A stretch of 64,000 nt of DNA from Ceratopteris richardii. Its lineage: Eukaryota > Streptophyta > Polypodiopsida > Polypodiales > Pteridaceae. Each line of letters opens with the position of its first letter. The stretch's first letter is position 1. The stretch is from the NCBI GenBank assembly GCA_020310875.1, contig CM035431.1:16175267-16239266 (forward strand). Direction: 5' to 3'. Under the pieces are notes generated by a model. The model saw nothing but the letters and a program-made list of their open reading frames with translations. It ran no database searches and was not told where the DNA came from. The translations under genes and the position numbers were made by a program. This document shows, one piece after another, positions 1-12,079 of this stretch.

Positions 1-1841
1 GATTGGAGAGTGATTGAGGGAAGTTAGCCTCCCAAACTCAACTATAAATAGATGGCAGTTTTAGTCGTGGTTAGAGAGACCTATGTGAAGACCTCCAAGA
101 GCTGAGCTTTATGCCATATCAAGGTGTGATTACAAGGCACACATATGTATCAGTAAGTCATTGTATTGTACAAGCAATATACTTTCATTTTCATGATTAT
201 TTGAGTTCATCTTTCCATGTTCTTGTGAAGTGTACTACTCACTGCCATTACTCTCAGTTTTCTCAGTCAGCTTGCAGAGATGTTTTCTCTGAGCTTGGTG
301 CATCATTTTCAGTGATTTAACTTCGTAAAGTTAGCTCTATAAGTCTACTATATGCTCATAAATTTGCATGTCATTTGGATGTTGCAATCTTCAGTTATGT
401 TCATTTGAAGTCAACAGGGTCTGTTCATCTTCACCTCTCTGTCAGGTACCCGACTTTTTCACTCATCTTGTCAGAGGTGTTTCTCAGTGGTTACTTATCC
501 AAATTCAGTGATTTAAAGCTTGTTGGATTCAGCTGTCTGTCTAGTATAACCATACAAATTTTCATAATCATTGGATTTCTACATTTTGAGTTATGTTGAT
601 TTTTCTGCTCACTGGTCTATTTCTGTAGCAGCCCATGAAAATCGGGATGATGTCATCACTTGTTAAAACTCATTCTCAGTGTGTGGTTCATTATTTTTGA
701 TGAGATTACTCTTGAAAGTTAGCTCTTTAAGTTGCCTAGACTTCCCAAGAGGAATTGAGCTAATTGCTGCTGTGCTCAGAGAATTATGTAAAACACTGGA
801 CAGGTGTATGAACCAAGAATAGCAAGTTTTCACCTCTGAGCTAACTCCAACTTATCTGTTTTGATCTATCTTTTTGAGAGTGATCTTCCAAGGTACATAG
901 GGTTTCTAATACATCCATTGGCAAGCTAAAAGGGCCCACCATATACTCCTGGAGTTCATTTGGCTGGTGTAGATCAAGGATTTTGCAACACCTCTTCATC
1001 TTCAAACACATACTTATCCATCTCTTCACAATATAGCGGTTACGTTTTTTGCATAAAGCCTTTTACGTTTGATAAAGAGGGTCGTGGTGAGGTTTTCTTA
1101 ACTGGCAGACACCTAGATGTCGGGGTCTCTTTGGTGATGTAGGTGGAAGACTTACCCAACCTTGCCATAGGAGATGTATGACAATTGTTCATAGGTGCTC
1201 GATAAGCCTAGTTTGCTTCTATTGTGTAGTTGATTATATGCAGTGGAGTCAGTGATTCACTATGCAGGTAAACATGTCAATACTTATAGTGATTTAACAC
1301 TAGTATCCAGAATTCTTCAAATATATCAGACTTTATGAAATCTGGAATGTCTTCCTTCTTTCAATAAATATGTCCTTTATTGATCAAATACCTGTATCTG
1401 AAACAAAAATTTTGAACCCTTTTTATTAGCACTGCAGTTGCCAATAGATTTCACTATAACTCTTCAGCTTCCCATATTGTAGAATAAGGTTAGCTGATCC
1501 TAACATAACAAAACCTTGCTGAAAGCATTTTAGGATTCATAACCTTCTACAACATAACAAGTATCTTTTTCTATTCCTCTACAACGCTAATATGATAGAA
1601 TATGAATCTTTCACTTACTTCTTCCAATGTTAAGAATCTTCACAAACAAAGGATAGACAATTGACTCATAAATACTCAAGATCTTTCATGATCATACAAG
1701 ATCATACAAGATCTATGATCTTTCCAACAAAATACATGTGTAGAATCTGCTCTCATCAAACCTTCATGATTGAATGTTTGATTTGTTACCTGAATGTCTC
1801 TAAGTGTCCATGCTTCTCACATAAAGTTGTAAAACTTTTCT
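1..1841. other. AT-rich non-coding stretch, start resembles an LTR
   Basis: No convincing gene is seen. A TATAAATA box lies at 43-50. The following ~850 bases contain phrases resembling the R/U5 part of the copia C2 LTR, for example TTTTCATAATCATTGGATTT near 555-575, which also occurs near 32845. This may be a diverged LTR of a C2 relative running in from the left edge, but no PBS, polypurine tract or LTR partner was found. The open frames here are short and look like chance. Confidence 0.3.
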
Positions 1842-3280
1842 TTAACCAAATCCTTTCCAAGAATCTGCAACTCCTACTTGAAACATAAGTGGAAAAACTC
1901 TCACCTTGAGAACTCCAAAAGCTGCAAGTTGATACTTCATATCTTCATATTCTACCCGGGTGAAATGTGATAGTACCTGCTTGACTTTCTTTTGGCTAAC
2001 TCCACTTCTCAATCGAGTGATAGGATGTGATGGAACACCTTTTTGAATACAAGCATGTATCCAAAAATCTAGACAATCAGAGAAAGTAGATTCTCCATCT
2101 AACTAGTACATAAAAGATCTGAATTTTATGAAGTTTTCTCAAGAGTTAGGTAAAGAAGAAAAATACTTCTCTGCAACTTGTCATATACCAAGTAGCTCTA
2201 AATTGACAATCCAAGAATTCTTTGAGGGAACATATAAGCTGCCTGCTAAAAATCTTCAACTATAACATAACTCATACACATATGAGTCAAAACATATATC
2301 TGCTGCTTTTATTTCTCTCAATGCAATTCTTTGTCAAAACCTACTATGACCAAGTGTAATGCAAAACAAGAAACTGCTTCTTCTTTTAGACTACCTTCTT
2401 CATACAAGATGTTCTCGTAGACTTTCTCTGGATATAAAGGATAAAATAGGAAAAGTATATGGAAAATATAAGAGAAAAGAAAGAAGTCTTACTCTCCCTT
2501 TGGAATTGTTGGACCTTCTTCTTGTGCATCTTTCTTCCACCTAATGATGATGTCAACATCTTCAATCTTCTCTTCCATACCTTTTGTTCTCTTCATCTTG
2601 AAGTAGCAAGCACTCGTAACTTCTTCAAATGAATTTTTTTTCTTCCTCTAGTGCTAAGAGTAAGAGACAAAACAAACATGGTATATAAATGGAAGTGAAC
2701 ATAGAATCATGTTTTACCATCTCCTCATATCTCTGAGTCAAAATTCTGCTTCAAATGTGACTAATATGACTGAATTCACCAACATTTACCTTGAGTTGGC
2801 TGAATGCTTAATTATCTCTCTAGGTACAAAAAATCTGATAAAAAAACTCCCAACCAACAACACAAGGTTGGCTGAAAACAAAATTGATGAGCTTTCTTGC
2901 CGTGAAAGAGATCTATCAAAACTGTCAAGAACAACCTCTAGATACATGTTTTGATGTAGCTAATGCTTTTACTTTCAAATTAATGAAAGTCTATAAAATT
3001 ACTTCTTTAATCCTTCAAATCTCTTCATAACTGCTCTTCTAAGATATGACCTGCAAATGACAATCTAATAGTAGAAACTAATACCTGTGATTTGATGTTG
3101 ATCTGGTTCCTTCATTTTCTCCAAACCATTGTTTTTCCTTGAATTTGAAGTAGCCTTCTCCTCATCAAGTCTTGGTCTTGAAACAATACTTCTGTAAAGT
3201 ATTTTCATACTCTTCCAAAAGTATTTGGCTGCTAACAGATCATCAACTTCATACTCCACATTGATGAATAAACATGTCAC
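1842..3280 (-). other. Possible scattered exon-like open stretches (unidentified)
   Basis: Three minus-strand stretches look mildly coding and are flanked by splice-like signals. 3280-3065 is a 71-codon frame rich in charged residues, followed by CAG/GTATTAG. 2647-2493 begins after a TAG acceptor and ends at GGGAGA/GTAAGA. 2102-1905 is 66 codons in phase, preceded by ACTAG and followed by AAG/GTGAGAG, with the frame staying open to 1842. I do not recognise the protein in any of them. Frames this long also occur by chance, so this is only a hint that remnants of a host gene lie under the transposons. Confidence 0.15.
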
Positions 3281-3339
3281 TGAATTGTCTAATTCTCAAA
3301 TTTCTACTCATCCAGATTAAGTGTGTATGTCAAATGTCA

Positions 3340-3690
3340 AATGTTAGAAGATGCACTGAAACCATATGTTGTAAACCTGGGAATCTGGGAACCTGTGAAC
3401 CTTGATGCTCTGATACCAAATGTTGGAAATTTACTAGGCCCATAACTAATACCACAGGTCCATAGTTCCATAGGTCCAGGATCTACAACATAGAATCCAA
3501 CAATCTCCCAATATTGACAAAACATGAACATACCACACTTAATCATACAAATGATGAGACAAAGATAGAGAGAGATTAGATACAATGGCTTGACCTCTTT
3601 AGTGTCTAAATTAGGTATCCCATCATCTAATGACGTCAATTATGGCTTATCTTCATATGAGAGCTTCACAAATTTGAGCATTACCAATAC
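3340..3690 (-). mobile_element. Copia LTR end with PBS, fragment
   Basis: On the minus strand the sequence TGGTATCAGAGC (3418-3407) is the classical primer-binding site complementary to initiator tRNA-Met used by Ty1/copia elements. It lies directly inside an LTR-like end: plus-strand TGTTGG at 3421 gives CCAACA as the LTR terminus. The LTR would extend upward to roughly 3690, but its outer boundary was not found. Only some 65 bases of internal sequence follow before similarity to a copia leader is lost, so this is a truncated relic. Confidence 0.55.
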
Positions 3691-4779
3691 AATGCTAAAT
3701 TATCGAAAGGTAGACATTTGAGATCGTTTTAACAAAATTATCTACAAGCTTCTTTCGTAGTTGCTTATAGTACTGAAAAACTATTGAACTTCTACAATTA
3801 TGGATATGCAAAAAAAAAAAATTGATACGATTAGACAACGGCTGTGATAAGAAAATTCGTATCGAGTAAGGTGAATTCAAACTGTTCCGAAGGTGTACAT
3901 GGTAGTTGTTTGCTTCCAAGTTCATGTCTCCACCCTCTCCTTTTACGCCGATGACGTTGGAAACAAAGTGCGAAATCAGTCTCATCCTTGGATTATGAGA
4001 AAAATTTATCAGAAACATTGATTTAATGTATTCCACTACAAGTTGTTCACAGGGAGCGAATTGTCACAATTTTTTGTGGGTCCGAAACAGCTCCATGTAG
4101 AAACTAAAAATAGAATTACGGCAATTTCTGGGGGATAGAAACCAGAGATAAAAATACGGGAGTAGAATTACGGGAATTTCTTGCGGGCTAGAAACTAAAA
4201 ATAGAACCAGGAGTTTTATGGACAGCATTTGCAACTGAACTTTGCATTTCCGATCACAGTTACAAATGGATGGTATGGTTTTTACTGCTAACGGGTTCAT
4301 TTGTATTTCTTCATGATGATACGAAGAGGCTTGGCTGTATGTGAAGATTGAAGCTCCTCTCATCTCTGAAATTTCCCTCTTTCATGCGAGATCCAGCAGT
4401 GCTTTCTAAATAATCTTAATCTAGTTATAGAACTTGGATTTTTTTTTTGTTAATCTTATACCTTTATGCGTTAATTTCTTCATGTTTGTTGTTCAGGGAT
4501 CTTACAATGTAGTATTATAAACCTTTCTGAAGAGGGGTTAAAGTGGCGTTGGACATTCAACCATAACTAGTTGAAATTTAGTTCTGTGAGCTCTGCTTAT
4601 TCTTCATGTTTGCTGCTCACGCATTCTATGGTCTCCCATTCTGCATATTTTAGAGGTTCACGGTAGTGTACTGTTTCTTCTACAGAGCTTTTGATTTATT
4701 TGATTAGTCTTAATCTAGTTGTGAAATTTAGAATGTACTGTGAGAACCTTCTACAAAGTTGTCTTTTCTTCACGTTATC
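3691..4779. other. No recognisable gene
   Basis: AT-rich sequence without a convincing coding frame. A short duplicated phrase (agaaactaaaaatagaa) recurs near 4097 and 4190. Nothing else stands out. Confidence 0.4.
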
Positions 4780-4980
4780 TGTTCAGGCATCCTATGATCA
4801 GGTGTTCTGCATATATGAGAATCTATTTGGATTCTTTTATTTGTTGTCTCATCCTATGATCAGGTATTCTGCATAGCTTCAGTCATCCTATGATCAGGTA
4901 TTCTGCATAGCTTCATTCATCCTATGATCAAGTATTCTGCATACCTTCATCCTATGATCAAGTATTCTGTGTACCTGAAG
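4780..4980 (+). repeat. Tandem ~33-bp repeat, about five copies
   Basis: The phrase CCTATGATCAGGTATTCTGC with small changes recurs at about 4790, 4851, 4889, 4921 and 4950. The last units carry AAG in place of AGG. Spacing is 30-60 bases. This is a local minisatellite inside non-coding DNA. Confidence 0.7.
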
Positions 4981-5219
4981 AGAGGCTTAACGGTGTGTTT
5001 AAATTTTATTTTGAGAGTGTTCAAGGTAGTGCTGTGTACCTGCAACAGAGTTTTATATTATTTCTTTGGTTAGCTTCAGTCTTAGTTGCAGAATTTAGAA
5101 TGTGCTGTCAGGATCTCCCACTGTTTTTTATTCTTCATGTTCTGTTGAGGCATCACTGTTTTTTATTCATGTTCTGTTCAGGGATTGTAGTCTGTTCAAT
5201 CATCCGGCGATCAAGTATC

Positions 5220-5490
5220 CTGCAGTGCTGTTGGAATGTACTGTGAATTGTTTTTCCTTTATGTTATCTGTTCAGACATTCTATGACGATCAAGTATTCT
5301 GCAGTGCTGTTCGAATGTACTGTGAATTGTTTTTCCTTCATGTTATCTGTTTAGACATTCTATGATCAAGAAGTTTGCAAACTTTCAGGCATTCTATAAT
5401 TGATAAAGTATTCTGCAGTGCTGTTGGAATGTACTGTGAAATTTTTTCCTTCATGTTATCTGTTCAGACATTCTATGATCAAGCAGTCTG
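5220..5490 (+). repeat. Tandem ~90-120 bp repeat, three to four copies
   Basis: Units run from a phrase GGAATGTACTGTGAATTG through TTTTTCCTTCATGTTATC and a CAGACATTCTATGATCAAG end. They recur at about 5230, 5310 and 5420. The repeat shares the ATGATCAAGTATTCTGC element with the shorter array at 4780-4980, so both arrays probably derive from one amplified segment. Confidence 0.6.
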
Positions 5491-5956
5491 CAAACTAAGT
5501 AATCTGTACAGCTGAAGAGGTCTAAATGTAGTGTTTGCATTTATCTTCACAGAGAGTACTTTATTGTCTTACTGTAGCTTAATCCATGACTGCAGGTGTT
5601 CCAAGTGTAGTGTTGATGAGAGCAACTCTTCATATTTTGCTGTTCAAGCACATCTATGGAGAGCTGCTTATTGCTCAATGTTGATTGATTAGTCACTCTG
5701 TCATCCAGATTTTCTGTCTACTTTTATGGAATTTGTAGTGTTCTGAGCTTTTGGGTATCCTATTCTCAAGTTTCTGCATGTGTTTGTGAGGGGGAGAACA
5801 AAATAAATTATGGAAACAGGAAAGCTTACTGCAATGTGTCAATGAATGATGGTAGAATGTATAATACAATCTGTTACACATTTTGAGTGGACAAAGTGTA
5901 GCATGGACGTTTATTACAATTTGCTACACATTTAGAATCCTGGGACTTCTTCAATA

Positions 5957-6080
5957 TGGGGTCCTAGATCTTTTTGTTTATCTTGTATTGAGCTGTTTAT
6001 TGCTCCCTGTGCTTTACATGGGGTCCTAAGTTTTTTTGTTTATCTTGTATTGAGCTGTTTATTGCTCCCTGTGCCTTACT
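5957..6080 (+). repeat. 62-bp direct tandem duplication
   Basis: Two adjacent units, 5957-6018 and 6019-6080, both start TGGGGTCCTA and contain TTTGTTTATCTTGTATTGAG. They differ at only a few positions, so the duplication is recent relative to its surroundings. Confidence 0.75.
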
Positions 6081-6231
6081 CTAATTTTGTTATACTTATA
6101 TGAGCACGTGTCAAAGATGTTGAATTTTCTACTGAGCTATCCATTATTTTGGTGTCTTAACAAGCTTTACAAGCTTTTTGGTTACCTGAATGGGGGAGAT
6201 GTTAATAATTAGTTAGCCCCCAAGCCTATGA

Positions 6232-6690
6232 GGCGACTCTGTAACTTATGTGAATCTGGAATTCTGCAGTATATTTCATCAATGGAGCTGCCCATTGCTG
6301 TATCTGGCTGCTAGATGTCCTGACAAGTTTTCTGATTACCTTCATGTGAAGAGGAGGGAAATGTGAATAATAGCTTTAAAGTTTATTCATATTCAACATG
6401 TGCTGCTTCTCTTGGAAATCTTGTATCATAAACTCTTTGTTGCTTCATGTTGTGGCTGCTTTTGGAACTTTACGTAAATTTGGAATCTTGCAGTAATATT
6501 TATCTTCTATGGAGTTTCCCATTGCTGTATGTGGCTGTTAGATGTCCTGGCAAGTTTTCTGATTTCCTTTGTGAAGAGGGGGGGAAACGTAAATATAGCA
6601 TGAAAGGTTAGTTTATTGAATATGTGCTGCCTGCTTCTCTTGGAAATTTTGTTGGTAGTTTTGTATTGTAAGCTCTTTATTGCTTGAGCA
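6232..6690 (+). repeat. ~220-bp diverged tandem duplication
   Basis: Two adjacent copies (about 6232-6450 and 6460-6690) share ordered blocks such as CCCATTGCTGTATCTGGCTG versus CCCATTGCTGTATGTGGCTG, TAGATGTCCTG, AAGTTTTCTGATT, and CTGCTTCTCTTGGAAAT. No coding content is seen. Confidence 0.6.
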
Positions 6691-7134
6691 TCTGTAAAGG
6701 AAATTCTTGTTCTCTGTGCTCGAGGTGGGTTCTTTTCCTTGGTGCCGGATGCACACTGTGTTTGCTTTGCACAACCACAAGGTGATTACGAATGAGACAG
6801 AGGACGAGCAAGGATTAAGAGTCACAGACGCATTACTCCATTAACATAAACATGGAAATGTACGAGGTAGGTGGAACAATCATAATGAAGAAAGCAAGGG
6901 GCAGCTAGCAACTCCACGACCTGACTACAGAATCCAACTCACTAGTGAAGCACACAACTCTCTTGTTAAGTGTTCAGTCCTCGTATACGTACTCTGCTTG
7001 TCCATCCTCAGTGACAAGAGCAGAGCCGCTTGTCTAACTCCTCGACTGAGCTGCTCAAGCTTGAGAGTAGTACACACTTCCTCCAATATCCTTAGTATGA
7101 TCTCTTATCACATATGGTGTATCTCACACAACTC
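6691..7134. other. Unassigned sequence left of the gypsy G0 fragment
   Basis: No coding similarity found. A 14-bp direct repeat CACACAACTCTCTT occurs at 6951-6964 and 7125-7138, flanking ~160 bp. Similarity to gypsy gag begins only to the right of 7135. Confidence 0.35.
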
Positions 7135-8245
7135 TCTTGAGGCTATTCCCGTGAGGGTTAGCCCAAAGGATTCATATTGCATGAAAAAGTCATCCACTTT
7201 CTCCGCTCGTAATACCTGCTTAAATTCTGCAATGTGGTCATACGGCTTTCCTGTGCCATCGTAACGATTTCTCATACATTTGGCCAATTGGATGCGTCTC
7301 AATATTCTACCGGGATTTGGGAGTCGCCTTACGATGGGAAAAGCGGGTTTTACTGGGTGTATTCCAGCTCCTACACCTTGGGGTGGTTCTGCTCTAAAGG
7401 TGGTTTTATTCATATTTCCTATTCCCTAGCTAGTTTGGTTGTGGGAGTTAATTCCTAGTATCGTGGATTGCACTTGAGGTCTGTTCGACCTACTACGTTG
7501 GCTCGTTTGTCCTGACATCACATTTTCCGTTCTTTGTTGGGTCTGGAATGAGTTTTGAGGTAATTGCATGATCTCGAGGAGGGAATATAGGCAAATCCAT
7601 GTACTTTAATCTAGACCCCTCCACTTCATCTACAGGCCAATATCTCCTTTGACTTTGGTCTAGGTATGTAATTCTAGATGGATTTTTCGGATCCATTACT
7701 CATATATAGTTGTTGGGCTGATGCTTTCTTTTTTGTCAGTGAATTTGTTTGGAGGAGTAGGTCAGATCCATGGATCAGGTATATGTCTAACAGGTAATCA
7801 TCTTGAGGTATCAAATCCCCTCTCAAGACTTGAGTCACCACAGACTTGCCCCTTGGGGTAGTCACTAGTTCTTGTTGGTTAGATTTTCCGAAAGTTCCTT
7901 GTCCCTCTAATTCTCCTCTATCATTAATTTGATTAGGATTTTTGGTTACTACATAGATCTGGCCCATCTTGTCCATGTAAGCTCCACCTTCATACTTGAC
8001 AGCTGGACTTGGAACTATTTCAAATTCTGTAGTGTTTATCATTCTTGCAACTTACCTGTGTAGACCATCGAGGTAGATGGGTATTCCTTGCAAGTTAGTG
8101 GATATGTATTGAAGAGACATCCGATATTCCCCTTCCACTTTACACATAAAACTTCCCTAGGTACTGAACTATGCATGTCTTCAGAAGCCAAGAATCTCTC
8201 CCAGTTAAATGACATTTCTGACTCACTCGTCCGTGAACTCAGCAC
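7135..8245 (-). pseudogene. Broken gag of gypsy G0
   Basis: Four short minus-strand frames line up in order with the N-terminal ~400 residues of the G1/G2 Gag. 8245-8039 carries TSESEMS. 8042-7674 carries KYEGGAYMDK, IYVVT and TPRGKSVVTQ, matching KFENGAYLDK and TPRGKSVLTR. 7696-7493 carries RITYLDQS. 7413-7135 carries DGTGKPYDHIAEFKQVLRAE, the start of the retrotransposon Gag capsid-like domain. The frames change between segments and stops intervene, so no protein is expected. The remaining Gag, including all zinc knuckles, is absent. Confidence 0.8.
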
Positions 8246-8640
8246 GTAGTGCTAACCACTGAGTTGTGAGTCCCCAACTTGGTTGTGTGGTTGAAACTAG
8301 CCTTGGATGATTTGGTACTTTATCTATCTCTTCCTAAGTGTCTACTTGATCATAGGTTCATAAGCCTTGTCTACAAGTCCAAGATTGTCCTTTGTATTTC
8401 TCAAGATCTTGTGGAACCCCTTGCTTCCTAGTCCAACCTAAGGGTCAACTTCAAAATACTATATCTAATACTCCACGTATTAGTTTTGGTAGTACTCCCC
8501 ACAAACTTTCCAACAAACCCAAAATCACAACAAATGGATTTCGTATGAGAAAGTTATGCCAGTTCAGGGTTCTGGGGGTTAAAACATGGAAACAGGACCT
8601 CTCTGGGATTGCTTCAAAACAGGTGACATACGAAACTTAG
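8246..8640 (-). other. Leader segment of gypsy G0
   Basis: Untranslated leader between minisatellite and gag. The minus strand contains ATAACTTTCTCATACGAAAT and TTGTTGGAAAG, matching the leader of G1 near 14750-14800. This confirms that the fragment is collinear with G1. Confidence 0.6.
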
Positions 8641-9370
8641 TAAGTATTGACGATACTTGTAAGCAAACGACACACGATACTTAAGAAGTCATGAAACTCG
8701 ACATCTGAGTAATATCGTGACACTTGATACTTGATGTCCACGACACTCGACACTTGAGCGGTCATGACACACGACCCTCGACAGATATCACGACATTTGA
8801 CACTCGATACTTAGCAGATGTCGCGACACTTGGTCCTGAGCCTAATACTCGACACCTGAAGAATATCGCGACACCTGATGGAAACGACACATGATACTTG
8901 GGTGGTCATGACACTTGACACCTTGCAGATGTCGCAAAAACTTGGCCCTGAGAATGACACTCGACACGTGAGGAATATCACGATACTTGCCCTACATGAC
9001 ACTCGACATTTGTTAAATGTCGCAACACTTGGCCACACGACACCTGAGATCATGACACAAGACACTTGCTAGATATCACGACACTTGATCTCCATGACAC
9101 TCGACACCTGAGCGGTCAAGACACATGGCACTCGATAGATGTCGCGACACTTGATATCTACCAAATATCATGACATACGGGAATTCAAGTATCGCGATCC
9201 TTGAACTCAACCGACCACGACACTTGGATTTTTTGGAGTCCAAATTCAAAAATTTCTACAAATATGAGTACCTTGTGTCCTTGTCACTCCTGTGTGCCTG
9301 TGGATGCAAAATTTATCTCCAAATTCGCGATACCACACTCACGACATTTGGTGCAGGTTGTGTCACGTCC
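8641..9370 (-). repeat. Degenerate minisatellite in G0 leader
   Basis: About 700 bases of diverged ~18-25 bp units built around TATCGCGACACTTG, ATGTCGCGACACTTG and CGACACTCGACAC. The array sits between LTR and gag, the same place as the sharper arrays of G1 (14002-14585) and G2 (44635-45017), and shares their TCGCGACA core. Relative to its own element the core reads TGTCGCGATA, i.e. the opposite orientation to G1 and G2. Confidence 0.75.
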
Positions 9371-9651
9371 GAGATTAATCACTCAATTTTTTGGGTATTT
9401 TGGTAGTATTTCTTCATCACTTTAGTTCTGCACCCCCTCTAAGCTTCTTGCTCGTAGCCACAAACAAAAAACGAGGTAAATCTACACTAAAAGATGGAAA
9501 ATTTGAGAAAATGAAGGTGGGTGGAGATGGTGATGATGATAAAGATGAAGGAGAAGAAAAACTCAGAAACTGAATTGAAACAGGTGATTTTTTTACCTTC
9601 CAACATCGTTACTCTACGACTTACTGTCACACGCTCATCCTCCAAGCTCTC

Positions 9652-9669
9652 TCCTCGGCAACGGCACCA
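9652..9669 (-). promoter_or_regulatory. Primer-binding site of G0 (degenerate)
   Basis: On the minus strand it reads TGGTGCCGTTGCCGAGGA, two changes from the perfect tRNA-Asp site TGGCGCCGTTGCCGGGGA of G1 and G2. It lies 7 bases inside the LTR end. Confidence 0.75.
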
Positions 9670-9676
9670 AATTTGT

Positions 9677-10300
9677 TGTCACTCTAGCACAATTACAATT
9701 ACCAATGTGAGGAGCTTCACCTCATAAATGTCAATCCGCGGAGACGTGAGGACTGGTATGAAGACCGTGAGCAAGTGATGGCACAAGTGCGTGAGTGAAA
9801 GCACACAAGCATGCACACACATACACACACACGTGCACAAAGTAAGAGCAAAGAGTGGAACAATGGAAGGACTTCGATTACAAAAGAAATCTCTTAAAAA
9901 GCTCAAATCTACAACAAGCTAACCTCAAAAATGAGCTCTCCAGTCCTTTTTATAGTTTTTTGAGTGGTTTTGGCCTTGTCCAGACCTAGTGTCCAACCTA
10001 GTTAAAAATTAGGTTCCAGGGTTTATTTGGGGGCTCAAACAGAGTTTAAAAATTATGAAAATTGGTAGGATGATACTTTTAATAATCCTCAAGCTCAAGG
10101 ACTCCTTGGATTGAACAAAATGGAGTTATAAAAATAGAAAATTGTATTTACAATGGTTCTTAATGATAAAAATTACTGTTTTTATAGGGATTTCTTATGA
10201 AAATTTGACATGTGCTTCTTGGAGCTCCCTACATGCTCCTTCTTGTGTATCCACTTCATTGATATGCTTCACTGCTTGTGTATGACCTTGAATGTCAACA
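9677..10300 (-). repeat. LTR of gypsy G0
   Basis: Minus-strand LTR from TGTTGACATT (at 10300) to AGAGTGACA (at 9677), 624 bp. It shares with the G1 and G2 LTRs the block AACCTAATTTTTAACTAGG, the phrase GGACACTAGGTCTGGACA just upstream of a TATAAAAAG box (~9954-9946), a GT/CA-rich R-U5 segment and the TGACA end. The outer flank beyond 10300 (AGTAT) would be the target duplication, but no partner LTR is present to test it. Confidence 0.75.
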
Positions 10301-10824
10301 AGTATTATCTGCTATGACTTAAGAGTTTTCATGGTTTGAAGAAAGTATTATGATTTTTAAGTGAGAGCATCAGTGTTTACACTCAAGATAATTGTTTTCT
10401 ATTACCATATTTGGATTCTAAAAGAAAAATGGCATGGAAGAGGCAATGAATCACTCAATTTGGTGCTTTATTCATAGAGTTATGAGCATTTGAAGTTTCC
10501 AACCATACTTGTGTAAAAAGTATGGTTTTTATCAACCTTATTCTTTTCATCAAACTCTTAGTGGATCTCATGGCTAGTTTAACTTCTATCTTTTTTAGAT
10601 GATTGATTTGTGGTTTGTGAAGTGTTAGTCTTTAAGCAACAATCAGGTACATTTGTTCTTGGATTGACAATTTTAAAGAGATTTTCGTTCCTTTTGAAGT
10701 GTCATCAAGTCTCATGCTACAATGAGAAAGACGTATTAGAAAGTGGAAGAACAAAACAATAGTTTTGTTTAATGTTTTGAAATATAGTCATTTCTTTTGC
10801 ATCAATGTATTTTAATCAGTGGCC
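10301..10824. other. No recognisable gene
   Basis: AT-rich sequence between the G0 LTR and a copia gag relic. It may be the leader or LTR of that relic, but no PBS was found. Confidence 0.35.
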
Positions 10825-11770
10825 ATGGCTGAAAGCAGTGATGTATTCTATATGTTGGAAGTTGAGGATAAGTTGGATGGTACCAATTAACCATTATGGG
10901 CATATATGATGCATCATGTATTGTTCACAAAAGGGTTGTGGAGGGTGTTGAAAAAAATCCTACTACAACTGCAAGTACAGTTACTGAAGGTGATTTGGGA
11001 TAGTAGAGATTCTCATGCACATGCATTAATAACCTTGTTGTCAAGCATGCCATTATTCCTCACATTCACCCTCGCAAAAGAGCAAAGGGTTCTTGGGATA
11101 CACTTACCACTTTATACTAGACAAGGAATGAGGCTTGGGTTGCTTACCTCTGAAAACAATTGCAGAGTGAGCACATAAATGAATGAGATTCCATGGACAA
11201 TTTTTTGACAAAGATCAAAGATTTGAAAGAGCAGTTAAGCAAAAATTTGCTACATATGCACAATCAAAGAAGGATGAAAAAGAAAAGAAGAAAAAAAAAG
11301 TAGAATTTTTTTTGCAAATACTATAAAGGAAATGATCATGTCATAAAGAGTTGTCCAAAACTGGTTGCAAAAGAGCCAAAGAAGAAAGAGGCTAGAATGA
11401 TTGTTGCAAAGGCCTTTACAACCAAATCAGATTCTGCAAATCTTGTGCATAATGAGGAATGCACATTTACTATTGTTTGTAGTTATGATTCATCTTCTCA
11501 TGAATAGTGTATATCTGCAATAGAGTCAGATGTTTGGTACTTTGATAGTGGGGTAACCAAACATATTACCTTGAAGTGTAGTTTCTTCACTTCCCTTGAG
11601 CCTACCCCTACAGGGAATACTATCACATGCACCAACAAATTTGGTAAGATGATTTTGACTACTGCTGATGATAGTTCTTTTACATTGCTGAATTCTTTAT
11701 TTGTGCCAAGGATCAAGAAAAAATTACTATCAATTTTGTCGATGCACAATACGTCGCAAGAACTAAGCTA
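10825..11770 (+). pseudogene. Copia gag-protease relic
   Basis: From the ATG at 10825 the translation begins like a copia Gag, with KLDGTN then an in-frame TAA, then PLWAYMMHHVL, typical of the UBN2-type Gag domain. Further on, in shifted frames, come a CCHC-like knuckle (CKYYKGNDHVIKSC, ~11320-11360), a lysine-rich stretch, and the start of an aspartic protease (VWYFDSG, ~11530) followed by typical protease-region text up to ~11760. At least one nonsense codon and several frameshifts are visible. Integrase, RT and RNase H are missing. It lies in the opposite orientation to C1 and has no visible LTRs. Confidence 0.75.
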
Positions 11771-12002
11771 AAGTGATATTAGAACACCTCCACAATCATC
11801 AGTAGCTTAGAAAACTTTCCAAAACTGAAAACTTTATCACTATGCTTAGTGAAACTCAAAAATTCCCTTTCCAAAAATCTGCGTCTTTTCTTCTAGCTTC
11901 AATTCTGATCTGATTTAATTCGGTCTTTACAATTCTTTTGTTTGTTTACTATTAGACATTCTTGTTGCCACTTAACTGCCTCAAAACTGTGTTGTAAACT
12001 CA

Positions 12003-12079
12003 CCGTAATATCACCATAATCTTACTGGAATATCACTAGAATGTTATCGTAATGTCATCGGAATGTTACCGGAATCAAC
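12003..12079 (+). repeat. 11-bp tandem repeat, seven copies
   Basis: Seven consecutive 11-mers such as CCGTAATATCA, CTGGAATATCA, TCGTAATGTCA, TCGGAATGTTA and CCGGAATCAAC fill 12003-12079. Consensus is near CCGGAATGTCA. The flanks (11771-12002 and 12080-12585) hold no recognisable gene. Confidence 0.7.

Larger units (their letters stand above)
7135..10300 (-). mobile_element. Gypsy element G0, truncated and decayed
   Basis: On the minus strand this fragment shows the same order as G1 and G2: LTR (10300-9677), degenerate tRNA-Asp PBS (9669-9652), a leader with a minisatellite (9370-8641), then gag (8245-7135). Everything downstream of the middle of gag is missing, and no 3' LTR is seen at the left. 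The element is clearly older than G1 and G2: its PBS carries two changes, gag is broken into several frames and the minisatellite units are strongly diverged. Confidence 0.8.

Noticed and set aside
2493-2647. Cytochrome P450 first exon (text ending GPTIPKGE)
   Set aside because: The resemblance rests on a few residues; no haem-binding or other P450 motif was found nearby.
6951-7138. 14-bp direct repeat as a target-site duplication
   Set aside because: The enclosed ~160 bp has no inverted ends or coding content, and 14 bp fits no element family seen here.
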